A stretch of 37,059 nt of DNA, taken from assembly GCA_044226035.1 (NCBI GenBank), contig JBGAHT010000024.1:1-37059 (forward strand), given 5' to 3'. The notes under the pieces were generated by a model that had not been told where the DNA came from, did no database searches, and was given only the letters and a program-made list of their open reading frames with translations. The translations under genes and the position numbers were made by a program. How positions within the stretch are numbered: the first letter of the stretch is position 1; each line of letters starts with the position of its first letter. This document shows, one piece after another, positions 1 through 8,497 of the stretch. This DNA comes from Pseudoluteimonas sp044226035 (GTDB taxonomy: Bacteria > Pseudomonadota > Gammaproteobacteria > Xanthomonadales > Xanthomonadaceae).

Positions 1-688
<688 letters not shown>

Positions 689-897
689 GGGCGGATTATC
701 CGCCACGCCATTCCCGGCCGGATGAACACGATGGCTGAAGGCGAAGCGGATCTGCGCGCGCACGCGCGGAGCTTGCCGCGCGCGTGTCTCGCCGGCTGCG
801 ACGATGGTTCGAGACGGGTTCGCCCAGCCTGCGGCTTCGGCAAACCCTCCTCACCACGAACGGGGAATCGCGGGCGCGGCCTTGCTTCGAACGTTCG

Positions 898-1734
898 CTA
901 GCCGCCGGCGAACAGCCCGCGTTCGATCGGCGGAACGTGCGGCAGCAAGACCGCGGCCGGGACCTCGACCGTTTGCGTGCCGTCCGAATACGGCCCGACC
1001 TGGTAGGGCGGGAACACGAAGCGCAACGCGGCGATCTTCCCGCCCGCGTCGAGCACCGGTTCGAAGTTGGCGAAGTTCCCGGGCTTGGGTTCGGTGCCCT
1101 GCTCGATCATGTCCGCCGCGTTCTTCAGCTGTTCCTTCAGCACCGCCGGGTCGGCCTGGCCGTCGCCGCCGGCATCGGCCCTGGCGTCGTCGTCGAAGCG
1201 CTGGCGCTGGACGGCCATCAACTGGTCGCGCGCGAAGGCGGAGATCGCCGTCCAGCCGGCGGTGTCGGTGACCAGGTCGGTGGCGGCGAGGCGCCGGTTC
1301 TCGGGCAACAGCCAGACGTAGCGGTCCAGCAATGGCGCGCCGTGCGCGCCCCCGACGAAGCTGGTGCCCTCGGCCGCGACCGCGACGATGCGCGGCGATT
1401 GGGCGACCATGCTGTAGGCCAGCGACAGTTCGAACGGACCCGGCCCCGGGTAGTCCTTGTTCTCGGCGACCTGCTTGAGGAAATCGGTGCGCATCGCGTC
1501 GGCGTCGTGCTTCACCACCGCGGCCAGCGCCGGGTAGCGCTTCAGTTCCGGCGGGAAGCTGATCCCGATGAGGTAGCGCGGGTCGCGTTCGGAGATGTCG
1601 CGCAGGTCCACCGGCGCCGTGGCCTGCGTGGCCGGTTGCGCGGCCGTCGCGTCCGGCGATGGCGCCGGCGGTTGCGGGGATCGGTTGCAGGCGGCCAGCG
1701 CAAGCAGCAGCCACGCTCCGTGTTTCGAACGCAT
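898..1734 (-). CDS. DUF3298-like lipoprotein
   Basis: This 278-residue protein starts with a short lipoprotein signal ending LALAAC, so Cys16 is the likely lipidated residue; a proline/alanine-rich linker (residues 17-42) follows. The rest resembles the RsiV-like DUF3298 family: a YLIGISFPPEL strand region, SLAYSMVAQSPRIVAV, the FVGGAHGAPLLDRYVW block (usual GGAH motif) and a C-terminal FANFEPVLDAGGKIAALRFVFPPYQVGPYSDG segment typical of the domain end. It is probably anchored in the inner or outer membrane facing the periplasm. No sigma or anti-sigma gene is adjacent, so a regulatory role is not supported; its function is unknown. It stands alone between lhr and the cold-shock gene. Confidence 0.8.
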   Translation of the reverse strand: MRSKHGAWLLLALAACNRSPQPPAPSPDATAAQPATQATAPVDLRDISERDPRYLIGISFPPELKRYPALAAVVKHDADAMRTDFLKQVAENKDYPGPGPFELSLAYSMVAQSPRIVAVAAEGTSFVGGAHGAPLLDRYVWLLPENRRLAATDLVTDTAGWTAISAFARDQLMAVQRQRFDDDARADAGGDGQADPAVLKEQLKNAADMIEQGTEPKPGNFANFEPVLDAGGKIAALRFVFPPYQVGPYSDGTQTVEVPAAVLLPHVPPIERGLFAGG

Positions 1735-1817
1735 CGTGTTTTCCTCCCTGGAATGGCGCGGATCCTAGCGTCGGGCGCGTGATGCCCGCATCACGCCATG
1801 CGCCCTGGATCCATGGC

Positions 1818-1845
1818 AAAAAGAAACCCGGCCGAAGCCGGGTTT
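1818..1845 (-). terminator. Rho-independent terminator of the cold-shock gene
   Basis: A perfect 9-bp stem (1824-1832 with 1837-1845, AAACCCGGC/GCCGGGTTT) closes a TTCG tetraloop when read on the minus strand, and is followed by TTTCTTTTT. It sits 26 bases after the stop codon of the cold-shock gene. It is the clearest intrinsic terminator in the window. Confidence 0.93.
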
Positions 1846-1870
1846 CCTCGAACCTTGCGGTTGCCGTGGC

Positions 1871-2080
1871 TCAGACGGCCTGGACTTCGTCCGCCTGCAG
1901 GCCCTTCTGGCCCTGGACGACCTTGAAGGTGACCTTCTGGCCTTCCTGCAGCGACTTGAAACCGGAACCGACGATCGAGCGGAAATGCACGAACAGGTCG
2001 GAACCGCTCTCGGGCGTGATGAAGCCGTAGCCCTTGGCGTCGTTGAACCACTTGACGGTGCCGGTCTGACGATCGGACAT
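1871..2080 (-). CDS. Cold-shock domain protein (CspA family)
   Basis: This 69-residue protein is a single cold-shock OB-fold of normal length. It carries both RNA-binding motifs: KGYGFITPE (RNP1, with KWFNDAKGYGF before it) and DLFVHF (RNP2), followed by GQKVTF and the QADEV end. Proteins of this family bind single-stranded RNA and DNA and act as RNA chaperones. The start ATG at 2080 is preceded by AAGGAG at good spacing. The gene has its own terminator (1818-1845) and a leader of about 150 bases that is richer in A+T than its surroundings, which suits post-transcriptional cold control. Which Csp paralogue it is cannot be decided from the sequence. Confidence 0.95.
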   Translation of the reverse strand: MSDRQTGTVKWFNDAKGYGFITPESGSDLFVHFRSIVGSGFKSLQEGQKVTFKVVQGQKGLQADEVQAV

Positions 2081-2268
2081 GGTGTTACTCCTTGAACAGT
2101 TTTTTGATGGTGGACACGGTCGGGATCAACCGGCCGCGACTGTCGAGCAAGGGGTAACGCGTAACGATGGAGCGGATCGTCAGATCTACCGCATCGGAGC
2201 CACGATGTACCGTGATCCCGCTTGAAACAGTGCGCGCACCATACCCTACTTCGGGGGGCAAATGTGAA
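2081..2268 (-). promoter_or_regulatory. Promoter and long leader of the cold-shock gene
   Basis: The region upstream of the cold-shock gene is visibly less GC-rich than its flanks. On the minus strand a TTCACA (2268-2263) and TATGGT (2243-2238) pair could be the -35 and -10 elements, though the 19-base spacer is long. Transcription from there would give a leader of about 150 nt, similar to the leader of E. coli cspA. The leader also contains an open frame that ends in TAA four bases before the csp ATG. The leader is fairly well supported; the exact promoter is weakly supported. Confidence 0.45.
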
Positions 2269-2281
2269 CAGGGGCCAGCGG

Positions 2282-2995
2282 TCACCAGTCCTGGCGCCCG
2301 GGCAGCAACCCGCGCAGCTCGGCGTCGGTCAGGTTGCGCCAGCGACCGGGCTTGAGGTGGCCCAGCTGCACGTTGCCGATCCTCACCCGCAGCAGCTGCT
2401 TCACCCGGTAGCCGAAATGGGCCGCCATCAGCCGGATCTGCCGGTTCAGGCCCTGGGTCAGCACGATCCGGAAGCCCTGCGAACCGAGCTTGCCGGTCTT
2501 GCACGGCAGGGTGGTCTGGCCGTGTACCGGCACCCCGCGGCTCATCCCGCGCAGGAACTCCGGGGTCACGGGGTGGTTCACCGCGACCAGGTATTCCTTC
2601 TCCAGCTTGTTCTCGGCGCGCAGGATGTCGTTGACGATGTCGCCGTTGCTGGTCAGCAGGATCAGCCCTTCCGAATCCTTGTCCAGCCGGCCGATCGGGA
2701 AGATGCGCTGCTCGTGGCCGACGAAGTCGACGATGTTGCCCTTCACCGACGCCTCGGTGGTGCAGGTGATCCCGACCGGCTTGTTCAGCGCGATGTAGAC
2801 GTGGCGGCGCTGGCCCTTGGCCGCGGTCCGCGCCGCCAGCGTGTTGCCGTCGACGCGGACCTCGTCGCCCTCGCCCAGCTCCGCGCCGATGCGCGCGCGC
2901 AGGCCGTTCACGGTCACCCGGCCCTCGGCGACCAGGCGGTCGGCCTCGCGGCGGGAGCAGAAGCCGGTGTCGGCGATGTAGCGGTTGACGCGCAT
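2282..2995 (-). CDS. rluF: 23S rRNA pseudouridine(2604) synthase RluF
   Basis: This 237-residue protein begins with an S4 RNA-binding domain (residues 1-50; MRVNRYIADTGFCSRREADR, VTVNG), followed by the RsuA/RluB/E/F catalytic domain. The catalytic Asp is D105 in GRLDKDSEGL. The sequence NKPVGITCTTE, NGDIVNDILRAENKLEKEYLV and LTQGLNRQIRLMAAHFGYRVKQLLRVRIGNV match RluF better than RsuA or RluB, especially the GDIVN and HFGY stretches. RluF converts U2604, and less so U2605, of 23S rRNA to pseudouridine. It is transcribed in the same direction as, and upstream of, the cold-shock gene, with about 200 bases between them. Confidence 0.9.
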   Translation of the reverse strand: MRVNRYIADTGFCSRREADRLVAEGRVTVNGLRARIGAELGEGDEVRVDGNTLAARTAAKGQRRHVYIALNKPVGITCTTEASVKGNIVDFVGHEQRIFPIGRLDKDSEGLILLTSNGDIVNDILRAENKLEKEYLVAVNHPVTPEFLRGMSRGVPVHGQTTLPCKTGKLGSQGFRIVLTQGLNRQIRLMAAHFGYRVKQLLRVRIGNVQLGHLKPGRWRNLTDAELRGLLPGRQDW

Positions 2996-3150
2996 GGGGC
3001 GCCGATTCTAAGGCCGGCGCGTTCCAAACCGGGCCCGAACCTGCCGGGTCGGGGCGATGCGGGTGCCGGGAACCGTCAACCGCCGGCCATTCGCCCTCCC
3101 GACCTGACGCGCCCGGTCACCCCGATCCACCGACCCGGTCACGTTTTTTC

Positions 3151-3168
3151 GCTGGCACGCAACCTGCT
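3151..3168 (+). promoter_or_regulatory. Candidate sigma-54 (RpoN) promoter
   Basis: The sequence TGGCACG-N4-CTGCT (3153-3168) matches the sigma-54 consensus TGGCACG-N4-TTGCW with one mismatch. The invariant GG (3154-3155) and GC (3166-3167) are separated by exactly ten bases. A run of six T lies just upstream. The predicted transcription start, about 3179, leaves a leader of some 28 bases before the ATG at 3207. No enhancer-binding protein gene lies nearby. Confidence 0.6.
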
Positions 3169-3206
3169 GTTACCCCCGTACCGGATCGCAACCAAGGGGA
3201 ACCGCC

Positions 3207-3377
3207 ATGTCCACGACCTACGACCCTAACGAGTACGAAGCCATCGCCCGCCTGTTCGACCTCGTGTGCGAGGGCAACGGCAACCAGTTCGAACTGGACC
3301 AGCTCGATTCGCGGATCGCGAAGGGCCTGGAACAGGCCTACCACTCCGAGCAATCGGCGGCGCCGACCGCCGCCTGA
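3207..3377 (+). CDS. Small acidic protein of unknown function (56 aa)
   Basis: The frame runs from ATG 3207, behind an AAGGGGA ribosome binding site, to TGA at 3377. The product is short and acidic: MSTTYDPNEYEAIARLF..., a middle segment NGNQFELDQLDSRIAKGLEQAYH that should form helices, and an Ala-rich tail. It has no signal peptide, membrane segment or cysteine pair. I do not recognise the family. The support for a real gene is the codon composition, the ribosome binding site and the sigma-54-like promoter upstream. A cytoplasmic, nitrogen- or motility-linked role is possible from the promoter alone, but this is inference. Confidence 0.7.
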   Translation: MSTTYDPNEYEAIARLFDLVCEGNGNQFELDQLDSRIAKGLEQAYHSEQSAAPTAA

Positions 3378-3436
3378 CGCTGCACCGGCCGTCCCGCGCT
3401 GCCGCGATCGCTGGCGGCGCGGATGCCGGCCGGGGC

Positions 3437-3715
3437 CTACACGCGCAGGTCGTCGTACTGCGGATGCCTGCGCATCCACGCATCGGCGTAGGAACAGCGC
3501 GGCGAGACCTTCAGCCCTTCGGCGCGCGCATGCTCGACCGCGGCCTGCACCAGCTTCGCGGCGATGCCGCGGCCGCCGATGGCGGGCGGGACGATGGTGT
3601 GTGCGATGACCATCGCGTCGCCGTCGAGGAAATATTCGACGTAACCGACATGGCCGTCGGCTTCGGTTTCAAAACGATGCCGCGCGGCATCATGACTGAC
3701 GACGATCCCGTTCAT
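3437..3715 (-). CDS. Small GNAT-like N-acetyltransferase (YidJ/YjdJ type)
   Basis: The 92-residue product matches the short GNAT-related family COG2388: a strand pattern around GYVEYFLDGDAMVIAHTIVPPAIGGRGIAAKLVQAAVEHARAEGL, with the acetyl-CoA loop GGRGIA, and a C-terminal KVSPRCSYADAWMRRHPQY that is typical of the family. The substrate is unknown. Its ATG overlaps the stop codon of the rhomboid gene (ATGA, 3712-3715), so the two are probably translated together. It is the last gene of a four-gene minus-strand operon. Confidence 0.88.
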   Translation of the reverse strand: MNGIVVSHDAARHRFETEADGHVGYVEYFLDGDAMVIAHTIVPPAIGGRGIAAKLVQAAVEHARAEGLKVSPRCSYADAWMRRHPQYDDLRV

Positions 3716-4326
3716 GCCGAAACTCCGAGTTGCCGCAGGAAGTGGTTCAACGCGCCCGGCACCGCCAGCAGCGTGAACGCCACGCCGTAGGCGCCGCCGA
3801 CCAGGTGCGCGCTGTGGTTGATGTTGTCGCCGCCGCGCCGGTCCATCCAGATGCTGTAGGCCACGTACAACACCGCGAACAGGATCGCCGGGATCGGCAG
3901 CGGGATCGGGAAGATGATCAGCTTCGACCACGGGTTGAACAGGATCGAGGCGAACAGCACCGCGGAAACGCCGCCGGACGCGCCGAGGCTGCGGTAGCGC
4001 GCGTCGTGCAGGTGGCGCAGGTACGAGGGCAGGATCGCGACCACGATCGCGGACAGGTAGAAGCCGACGAAGCCGAGCGCGCCGATGCGCGCGACCAAGA
4101 CCCGTTCCACCACGGCGCCGAACGACCACAGCGTGATCATGTTGAAGGCCAGGTGCATCCAGTCGGCGTGGATGAAGCCGTGGGTGAGCAGCCGGTCGTA
4201 CTGGCGCTGGCGGTCGATCGCCGGCGGCCACAGGATCAGCCGGTCGAGCAGCTTCCGGTTGTTGAACGCCAGCCACGACACCAGCACGGTGATGGCGACG
4301 ATCACGAGGGTGAGCGAAAAGTTCAT
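3712..4326 (-). CDS. Rhomboid-family intramembrane serine protease
   Basis: This 204-residue membrane protein has the rhomboid signatures in order: HGFIHADWMHLAFNM (conserved His and Asn in TM2), GASGGVSA with nucleophile Ser117, and HSAHLVGGAYG with the catalytic His174. About six transmembrane helices can be seen, the basic rhomboid core. Rhomboids cut transmembrane helices of other proteins within the membrane; the substrate is not known. The start lies 3 bases after the stop of the peptide-transporter gene, and the end overlaps the GNAT gene, so the protein is expressed from the shared operon. Confidence 0.92.
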   Translation of the reverse strand: MNFSLTLVIVAITVLVSWLAFNNRKLLDRLILWPPAIDRQRQYDRLLTHGFIHADWMHLAFNMITLWSFGAVVERVLVARIGALGFVGFYLSAIVVAILPSYLRHLHDARYRSLGASGGVSAVLFASILFNPWSKLIIFPIPLPIPAILFAVLYVAYSIWMDRRGGDNINHSAHLVGGAYGVAFTLLAVPGALNHFLRQLGVSA

Positions 4327-4329
4327 CTG

Positions 4330-5949
4330 TCAGGCGGCCCGGTAGTTGTCCTGCATCGGATAGGTGCGCGCGTAGGCGGCGAACGCCAGCGCGGCGGCGA
4401 AGGCGAAGGCCGCGAAGAAGAACATCAGGAACGCATTCTCGCTGTAGCCGGCGGCGGCGATGCGCGCGGTCACCGCCTCGTTGCGCACGGCCACGTTCGT
4501 CAGCAGCACCCACAGGCTACCGAAGGTGCTGGTCAGGTACCAGAACGCCATGATCACGCCCTTCATCGACTGCGTGGCCTGGCTGTAGGCGAATTCGAGC
4601 GCGGTGGCCGAGACCAGCACCTCGCCGAAGGTCAGCAGCAGGTACGGCCAGGCTTGCCACGCCAGCGAGGTCTGCGCACCGCTGTCGATCTGCAGCTGGA
4701 GCAGGCCGGCGATGATCCAGGCGATGCCGGCGAAGGCGATGCCCCAGCCCATGCGGCGCAACGGGGTGGGCTCGAAGCCCATGCGGCGCAGCGCCGGATA
4801 CAGCGCCAGGTTGTTGAACGGGATCAGCAGCATGATCAGCAGCGGGTTCAGCGCCTGCATCTGCCCGGCCTCCTTCACCAGCCAGCTCGGCCACCACCAG
4901 GCCTCGTGCGGCACCGCCATTTCCTTGCCCTGGATCACCCAGGTGCTGGCCTTCTGGTCGAACAGCGACCAGAACGGCGTGGTCAGCGCGAACACGATCA
5001 GGATCCGCAGCACCGCGCGCACGCCGTCGACCGCCGCGTCCGGATGGCGGCCGCGCGCGCGTTCGAGCTGCATCGACACGCCGATGCCGCCGAACGCGAT
5101 CAGCGCGCCCAGCGCCAGGCAGGCGCTGATCACGAAATGGAAGCCCTCCGGCCAGAACGGCAGGCCGATCCCGAACCATGCGTGCAGCGCCCAGCACGAG
5201 AGCATCGCCGCCGCCAGCACGACGCCCGCCCCTGCGACGACCAGGCCCGGCCTGCCCCGCCCCGGCGACCGCGCGGTCAACGCGGTGCGCGCCACGTTGA
5301 AGAACGAATCCGGATCCTCGCCACGGCTCGGCGGCACCCGCACGTACTGCCTGCGCCCCAGCCAGAACACCAGGGTGGCGATGAACATCAGGATGCCGGG
5401 GATGCCGAACGCCACCGCCGGCCCGAAGTTGCGCAGGAACAGCGGCATCAGCAGCGAGGCGAAGAAGCTGCCGAAGTTGATCGTCCAGTAGAACGCGTCG
5501 AACACCAGCTTGGCGAGATGCTTGTTGGCGACGGTGAACTGGTCGCCGACGAAACTCACCACCAGCGGCTTGATGCCGCCGCTGCCCAGCGCGATCAGGA
5601 ACAGGCCGGCGTAGAAACCGGTGCGGTTGCCTTCGAACAGCGCCAGGCAGGCATGGCCGGCGCAGTAGACCAGCGAGAACCACAGCACGGTGTTGTACTT
5701 GCCGAAGTAGCGGTCGGACAGCCAGCCGCCGAGCAGCGGGAAGAAATACACGCCGATCACGAAGCTGTGGAACACGTCCTTGGCGACGCCCTGGCGTTCG
5801 GCCTCCGGCACGTAGGCCAGGATCACGCTGCTGACCAGGAACTGCACCAGGATGTTGCGCATCCCGTAGAAGCTGAAGCGCTCGCACGCCTCGTTGCCGA
5901 TGATGTAGGGAACCTGCCGGGGCAGGCGCGCCGCCATGCTCAGGCCCAT
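4330..5949 (-). CDS. POT-family proton-coupled oligopeptide transporter
   Basis: This protein of 539 residues has the POT/PTR2 signature at its start: IGNEACERFSFYGMRNIL (family ExxERFxYYG), then GGWLSDRYFGKYNT and the FYWTINFGSFFA motif (PTR2 signature 2). Twelve to fourteen hydrophobic segments can be counted. Members import di- and tripeptides with protons across the inner membrane. I chose the ATG at 5949, which overlaps the stop of the upstream GST gene, because AGGAAGG lies 9 bases before it; the ATG at 5937 has no good ribosome binding site. The C-terminal half contains WSLFDQKASTWVIQG, also usual for the family. Substrate preference cannot be read from the sequence. Confidence 0.92.
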   Translation of the reverse strand: MGLSMAARLPRQVPYIIGNEACERFSFYGMRNILVQFLVSSVILAYVPEAERQGVAKDVFHSFVIGVYFFPLLGGWLSDRYFGKYNTVLWFSLVYCAGHACLALFEGNRTGFYAGLFLIALGSGGIKPLVVSFVGDQFTVANKHLAKLVFDAFYWTINFGSFFASLLMPLFLRNFGPAVAFGIPGILMFIATLVFWLGRRQYVRVPPSRGEDPDSFFNVARTALTARSPGRGRPGLVVAGAGVVLAAAMLSCWALHAWFGIGLPFWPEGFHFVISACLALGALIAFGGIGVSMQLERARGRHPDAAVDGVRAVLRILIVFALTTPFWSLFDQKASTWVIQGKEMAVPHEAWWWPSWLVKEAGQMQALNPLLIMLLIPFNNLALYPALRRMGFEPTPLRRMGWGIAFAGIAWIIAGLLQLQIDSGAQTSLAWQAWPYLLLTFGEVLVSATALEFAYSQATQSMKGVIMAFWYLTSTFGSLWVLLTNVAVRNEAVTARIAAAGYSENAFLMFFFAAFAFAAALAFAAYARTYPMQDNYRAA

Positions 5950-6572
5950 TCTTCCAGCCCTTCCTGCGCGTACAGCCGCGCGAACGAGGGCCGCGCCTTC
6001 ATCGCCTTCGCCAGCGCGGCGAGGCGTGGCCATTCGGTCGCCGGCTTCGGCATGTTGCGCGACCAGCGCATCAGCATGGTCAGGTAGAAATCGGCGGCAC
6101 TGATGTTTTCGCCGAGCAGGTACGGCCCGTTTTTCGCCAGGTGCTCGTCGATGCGTTGCCATTGCGCCTCGATCCGCGGCGCGCAATGCGCGCGCAAGGC
6201 ATCGGCATTCGCCTCGCCGGCGGGTTCGCCCGGATACCACCACTGGCGGAACAGCGGCTGCACCATGTTCGCGAGGTTGAACATCCACTGCAGGTAATCC
6301 GCGCGGCGCGGATCGCCGGCAGGCGGCGCCAATTCCGCTTCCGGATGACGCTCGGCCAGCAGCATCGCCAGCGCCGCGGCCTCGTACCGCGGTTCGCCGT
6401 CGACCACCAGCGTCGGCACCACGCCGTTCGGGTTCAGCGCCAGGTATTCGGGCGTCTTCTGCTGCTTCGCCGCGGTATCGACCAGGCGCAGTTCGTAGGG
6501 CACATCGAGCTCGATCAGCAGCCAGTGCACGAGCAGGCTCGCCGAACCGGGCGCGTAATACAGGACGTTCAT
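5940..6572 (-). CDS. Glutathione S-transferase family protein
   Basis: The 210-residue protein has a thioredoxin-like N-terminal domain (residues 1-80; LYYAPGSASLLVHWLLIELDVPYE, LNPNGVVPTLVVDG with the cis-Pro, and YEAAALAMLLAERHPE binding the glutathione gamma-Glu) and an all-helical C-terminal domain (GPYLLGENISAADFYL, the N-capping box). It is of the beta/bacterial type and presumably conjugates or reduces with glutathione in the cytoplasm. The ATG at 6572 was chosen because CCAGGAG lies 7 bases upstream; a longer start at 6602 is less likely. It is the first gene of the operon with the transporter, rhomboid and GNAT genes. Confidence 0.9.
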   Translation of the reverse strand: MNVLYYAPGSASLLVHWLLIELDVPYELRLVDTAAKQQKTPEYLALNPNGVVPTLVVDGEPRYEAAALAMLLAERHPEAELAPPAGDPRRADYLQWMFNLANMVQPLFRQWWYPGEPAGEANADALRAHCAPRIEAQWQRIDEHLAKNGPYLLGENISAADFYLTMLMRWSRNMPKPATEWPRLAALAKAMKARPSFARLYAQEGLEEWA

Positions 6573-6709
6573 CGATCGCTCCTGGAAGGTCGCGTCCATC
6601 ATAGCCGCGCCCCTGCTGCCAGCGCGGTGGCGGCAGCCATGACCGACGGCACCCGGTCGAGGGCGCGCCTTTGGCTACCATCGACGCACCTTCGCCGCGC
6701 AGCGCCGCC

Positions 6710-8482
6710 ATGACCCGCTCCCGCACCCTGCTCGCCGCCGCCCTGCTCGCCTGCTCCGCCGCCGCATCGGCCGCGCCACCGGCCGGGCTTTCGACGCTGT
6801 CGGAACGCTCCGGCTTCCAGCGCACCGGCCGCTACGACGAAGTGATCGCGCTGTGCGATGCGTTCCAGCGGCGCTACCCGGACGCGGTGCGCTGCGACAC
6901 CTTCGGCACCACGCCCGAAGGCCGGCCGATGAAGCTGCTGGTGGTGTCGCGCAGCGGCGCGCTGGACGCCGCGGCGGCCAAGGCCCGGGGCCTGCCGGTG
7001 CTGCTGGTGCAAGGCGGCATCCACGCCGGCGAAATCGACGGCAAGGACGCCGGTTTCCTCGCCCTGCGGCAGATGCTCGACGGCGAGGCGGCGAAGGGCG
7101 CGCTGGACAGGCTCGTGCTGCTGTTCGTGCCGGTGTTCAACGTCGACGGGCACGAGAACTTCCGCGCCTGGAACCGCCCCAACCAGCGCGGCCCCGGGGA
7201 AATGGGCTTCCGCGTCACCGCGCAGCGCTACAACCTCAACCGCGATTACGTGAAGGCCGACGCGCCGGAAATGCAGGCCATGCTGCGACTGGTCGATGCG
7301 TGGGACCCGGCGGTGGAAATGGACCTGCACGTCACCGACGGCGCGAAATTCCAACACGACGTTTCGATCACCGGCGAACCGGTCAATTCCGGCGACGAGG
7401 CGCTGCGCGCGACCGGGCGCGCGGTGCGCGACGGACTGGTGTCGCGCCTGAAGGCGCAGGGCTCGCTGCCGCTGGCGTTCTATCCCGCGTTCGTCGAAGG
7501 CGACGACCCGGCTTCGGGCTTCGCCGACGGCGTTCCGCCGCCGCGCTTCTCGAACGGCTATTTCCAGCTGCGCAACCGCGTCGGCATCCTGGTCGAAACG
7601 CATTCGTGGAAGGACTACCCGACCCGCGTGCGCATCACCCGCAACGCCATCGTCGACCTCGCCGACATGGCCGCGCGGGACGGCGCGCAATGGCTCGCCG
7701 CCGAACGCGCCGCGGACCAGCGTTCCTCGCGATTGGGCGGAAAACCGGTCGCGCTGGATTTCAAGGCCACCGACAAGGCCCGCACCATCGATTTCCTCGG
7801 CTATGCCTACACGCGCACGCCGTCCGAGGTTTCCGGCGCGCCGATGACGCATTACGACGAATCCAGGCCCGAAGTCTGGAAGATCCCGCTGCGCGACGAG
7901 GTCGCGCCGGTGCTGACCGTGGACGCGCCGCGCGGCGGCTACCTCGTGCCCGCGGCGTGGGCGTCGCTGCTGGAGCCGAAGCTGCGGCTGCACGGGATCG
8001 AATACCGCCGGCTGGACGCGCCGCTGCACGCGGCCGCGGTAGAGACCTTCCGCGTCGACCGGCCGAAGTTCGATGCCGCGTCCTTCGAAGGGCACCAGCG
8101 CGCGACCCTGGCCGGGAGCTGGGCGCCGGCCACGCGCGAGCTCGGCGCGGGCGCGCTGTTCGTGCCGATCGCACAACCCGAAGCGCGGCTCGCGATGGCG
8201 CTGCTGGAACCGCAGGCGCCCGATTCGCTGGCCGCCTGGGGCGAGATGAACAACGCCTTCGAGCAGAAGGAATACATGGAGGACTACGTCGCCGAGGACG
8301 TGGCGCGCAAGCAGCTGGCCTCGGACCCGGCGCTGAAGGCGGCGTTCGAACAGAAGTTGCGGGACGATCCCGCGTTCGCCGGCGATCCCGCGGCGCGGCT
8401 GGATTTCTTCTACCGCCGCAGCCCGTCGTGGGACGCGGGCTACGGCCTGTATCCGGTCATGCGCACCGACGCGGTTCCCTAG
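6710..8482 (+). CDS. Secreted M14-family zinc metallocarboxypeptidase
   Basis: The 590-residue precursor has a signal peptide (residues 1-21, ending ASA) and an M14 catalytic domain. The zinc ligands are seen as GGIHAGEIDG (H105, E108) and DLHVTDG (H207). Other landmarks are VFNVDGHENF and YNLNRDYVK (substrate-binding Asn/Arg), and GILVETHSWKDY, which holds the likely catalytic Glu. A C-terminal region of about 250 residues follows. Such enzymes remove or trim C-terminal residues from peptides outside the cytoplasm. The ATG at 6710 gives the signal peptide its proper length; an ATG 13 codons earlier would spoil it. LLAC near residue 15 leaves open a lipoprotein form. It converges with the DUF1223 gene. 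Confidence 0.9.
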   Translation: MTRSRTLLAAALLACSAAASAAPPAGLSTLSERSGFQRTGRYDEVIALCDAFQRRYPDAVRCDTFGTTPEGRPMKLLVVSRSGALDAAAAKARGLPVLLVQGGIHAGEIDGKDAGFLALRQMLDGEAAKGALDRLVLLFVPVFNVDGHENFRAWNRPNQRGPGEMGFRVTAQRYNLNRDYVKADAPEMQAMLRLVDAWDPAVEMDLHVTDGAKFQHDVSITGEPVNSGDEALRATGRAVRDGLVSRLKAQGSLPLAFYPAFVEGDDPASGFADGVPPPRFSNGYFQLRNRVGILVETHSWKDYPTRVRITRNAIVDLADMAARDGAQWLAAERAADQRSSRLGGKPVALDFKATDKARTIDFLGYAYTRTPSEVSGAPMTHYDESRPEVWKIPLRDEVAPVLTVDAPRGGYLVPAAWASLLEPKLRLHGIEYRRLDAPLHAAAVETFRVDRPKFDAASFEGHQRATLAGSWAPATRELGAGALFVPIAQPEARLAMALLEPQAPDSLAAWGEMNNAFEQKEYMEDYVAEDVARKQLASDPALKAAFEQKLRDDPAFAGDPAARLDFFYRRSPSWDAGYGLYPVMRTDAVP

Positions 8483-8497
8483 CGCCGCGGATCGGTT

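Noticed and set aside
3730..6087. Very long plus-strand open frame opposite the transporter and rhomboid genes
   Set aside because: Its translation is a run of Arg, Gln, His and Val typical of the antisense of a GC-rich gene, with no recognisable domain; the minus-strand genes have clear families.
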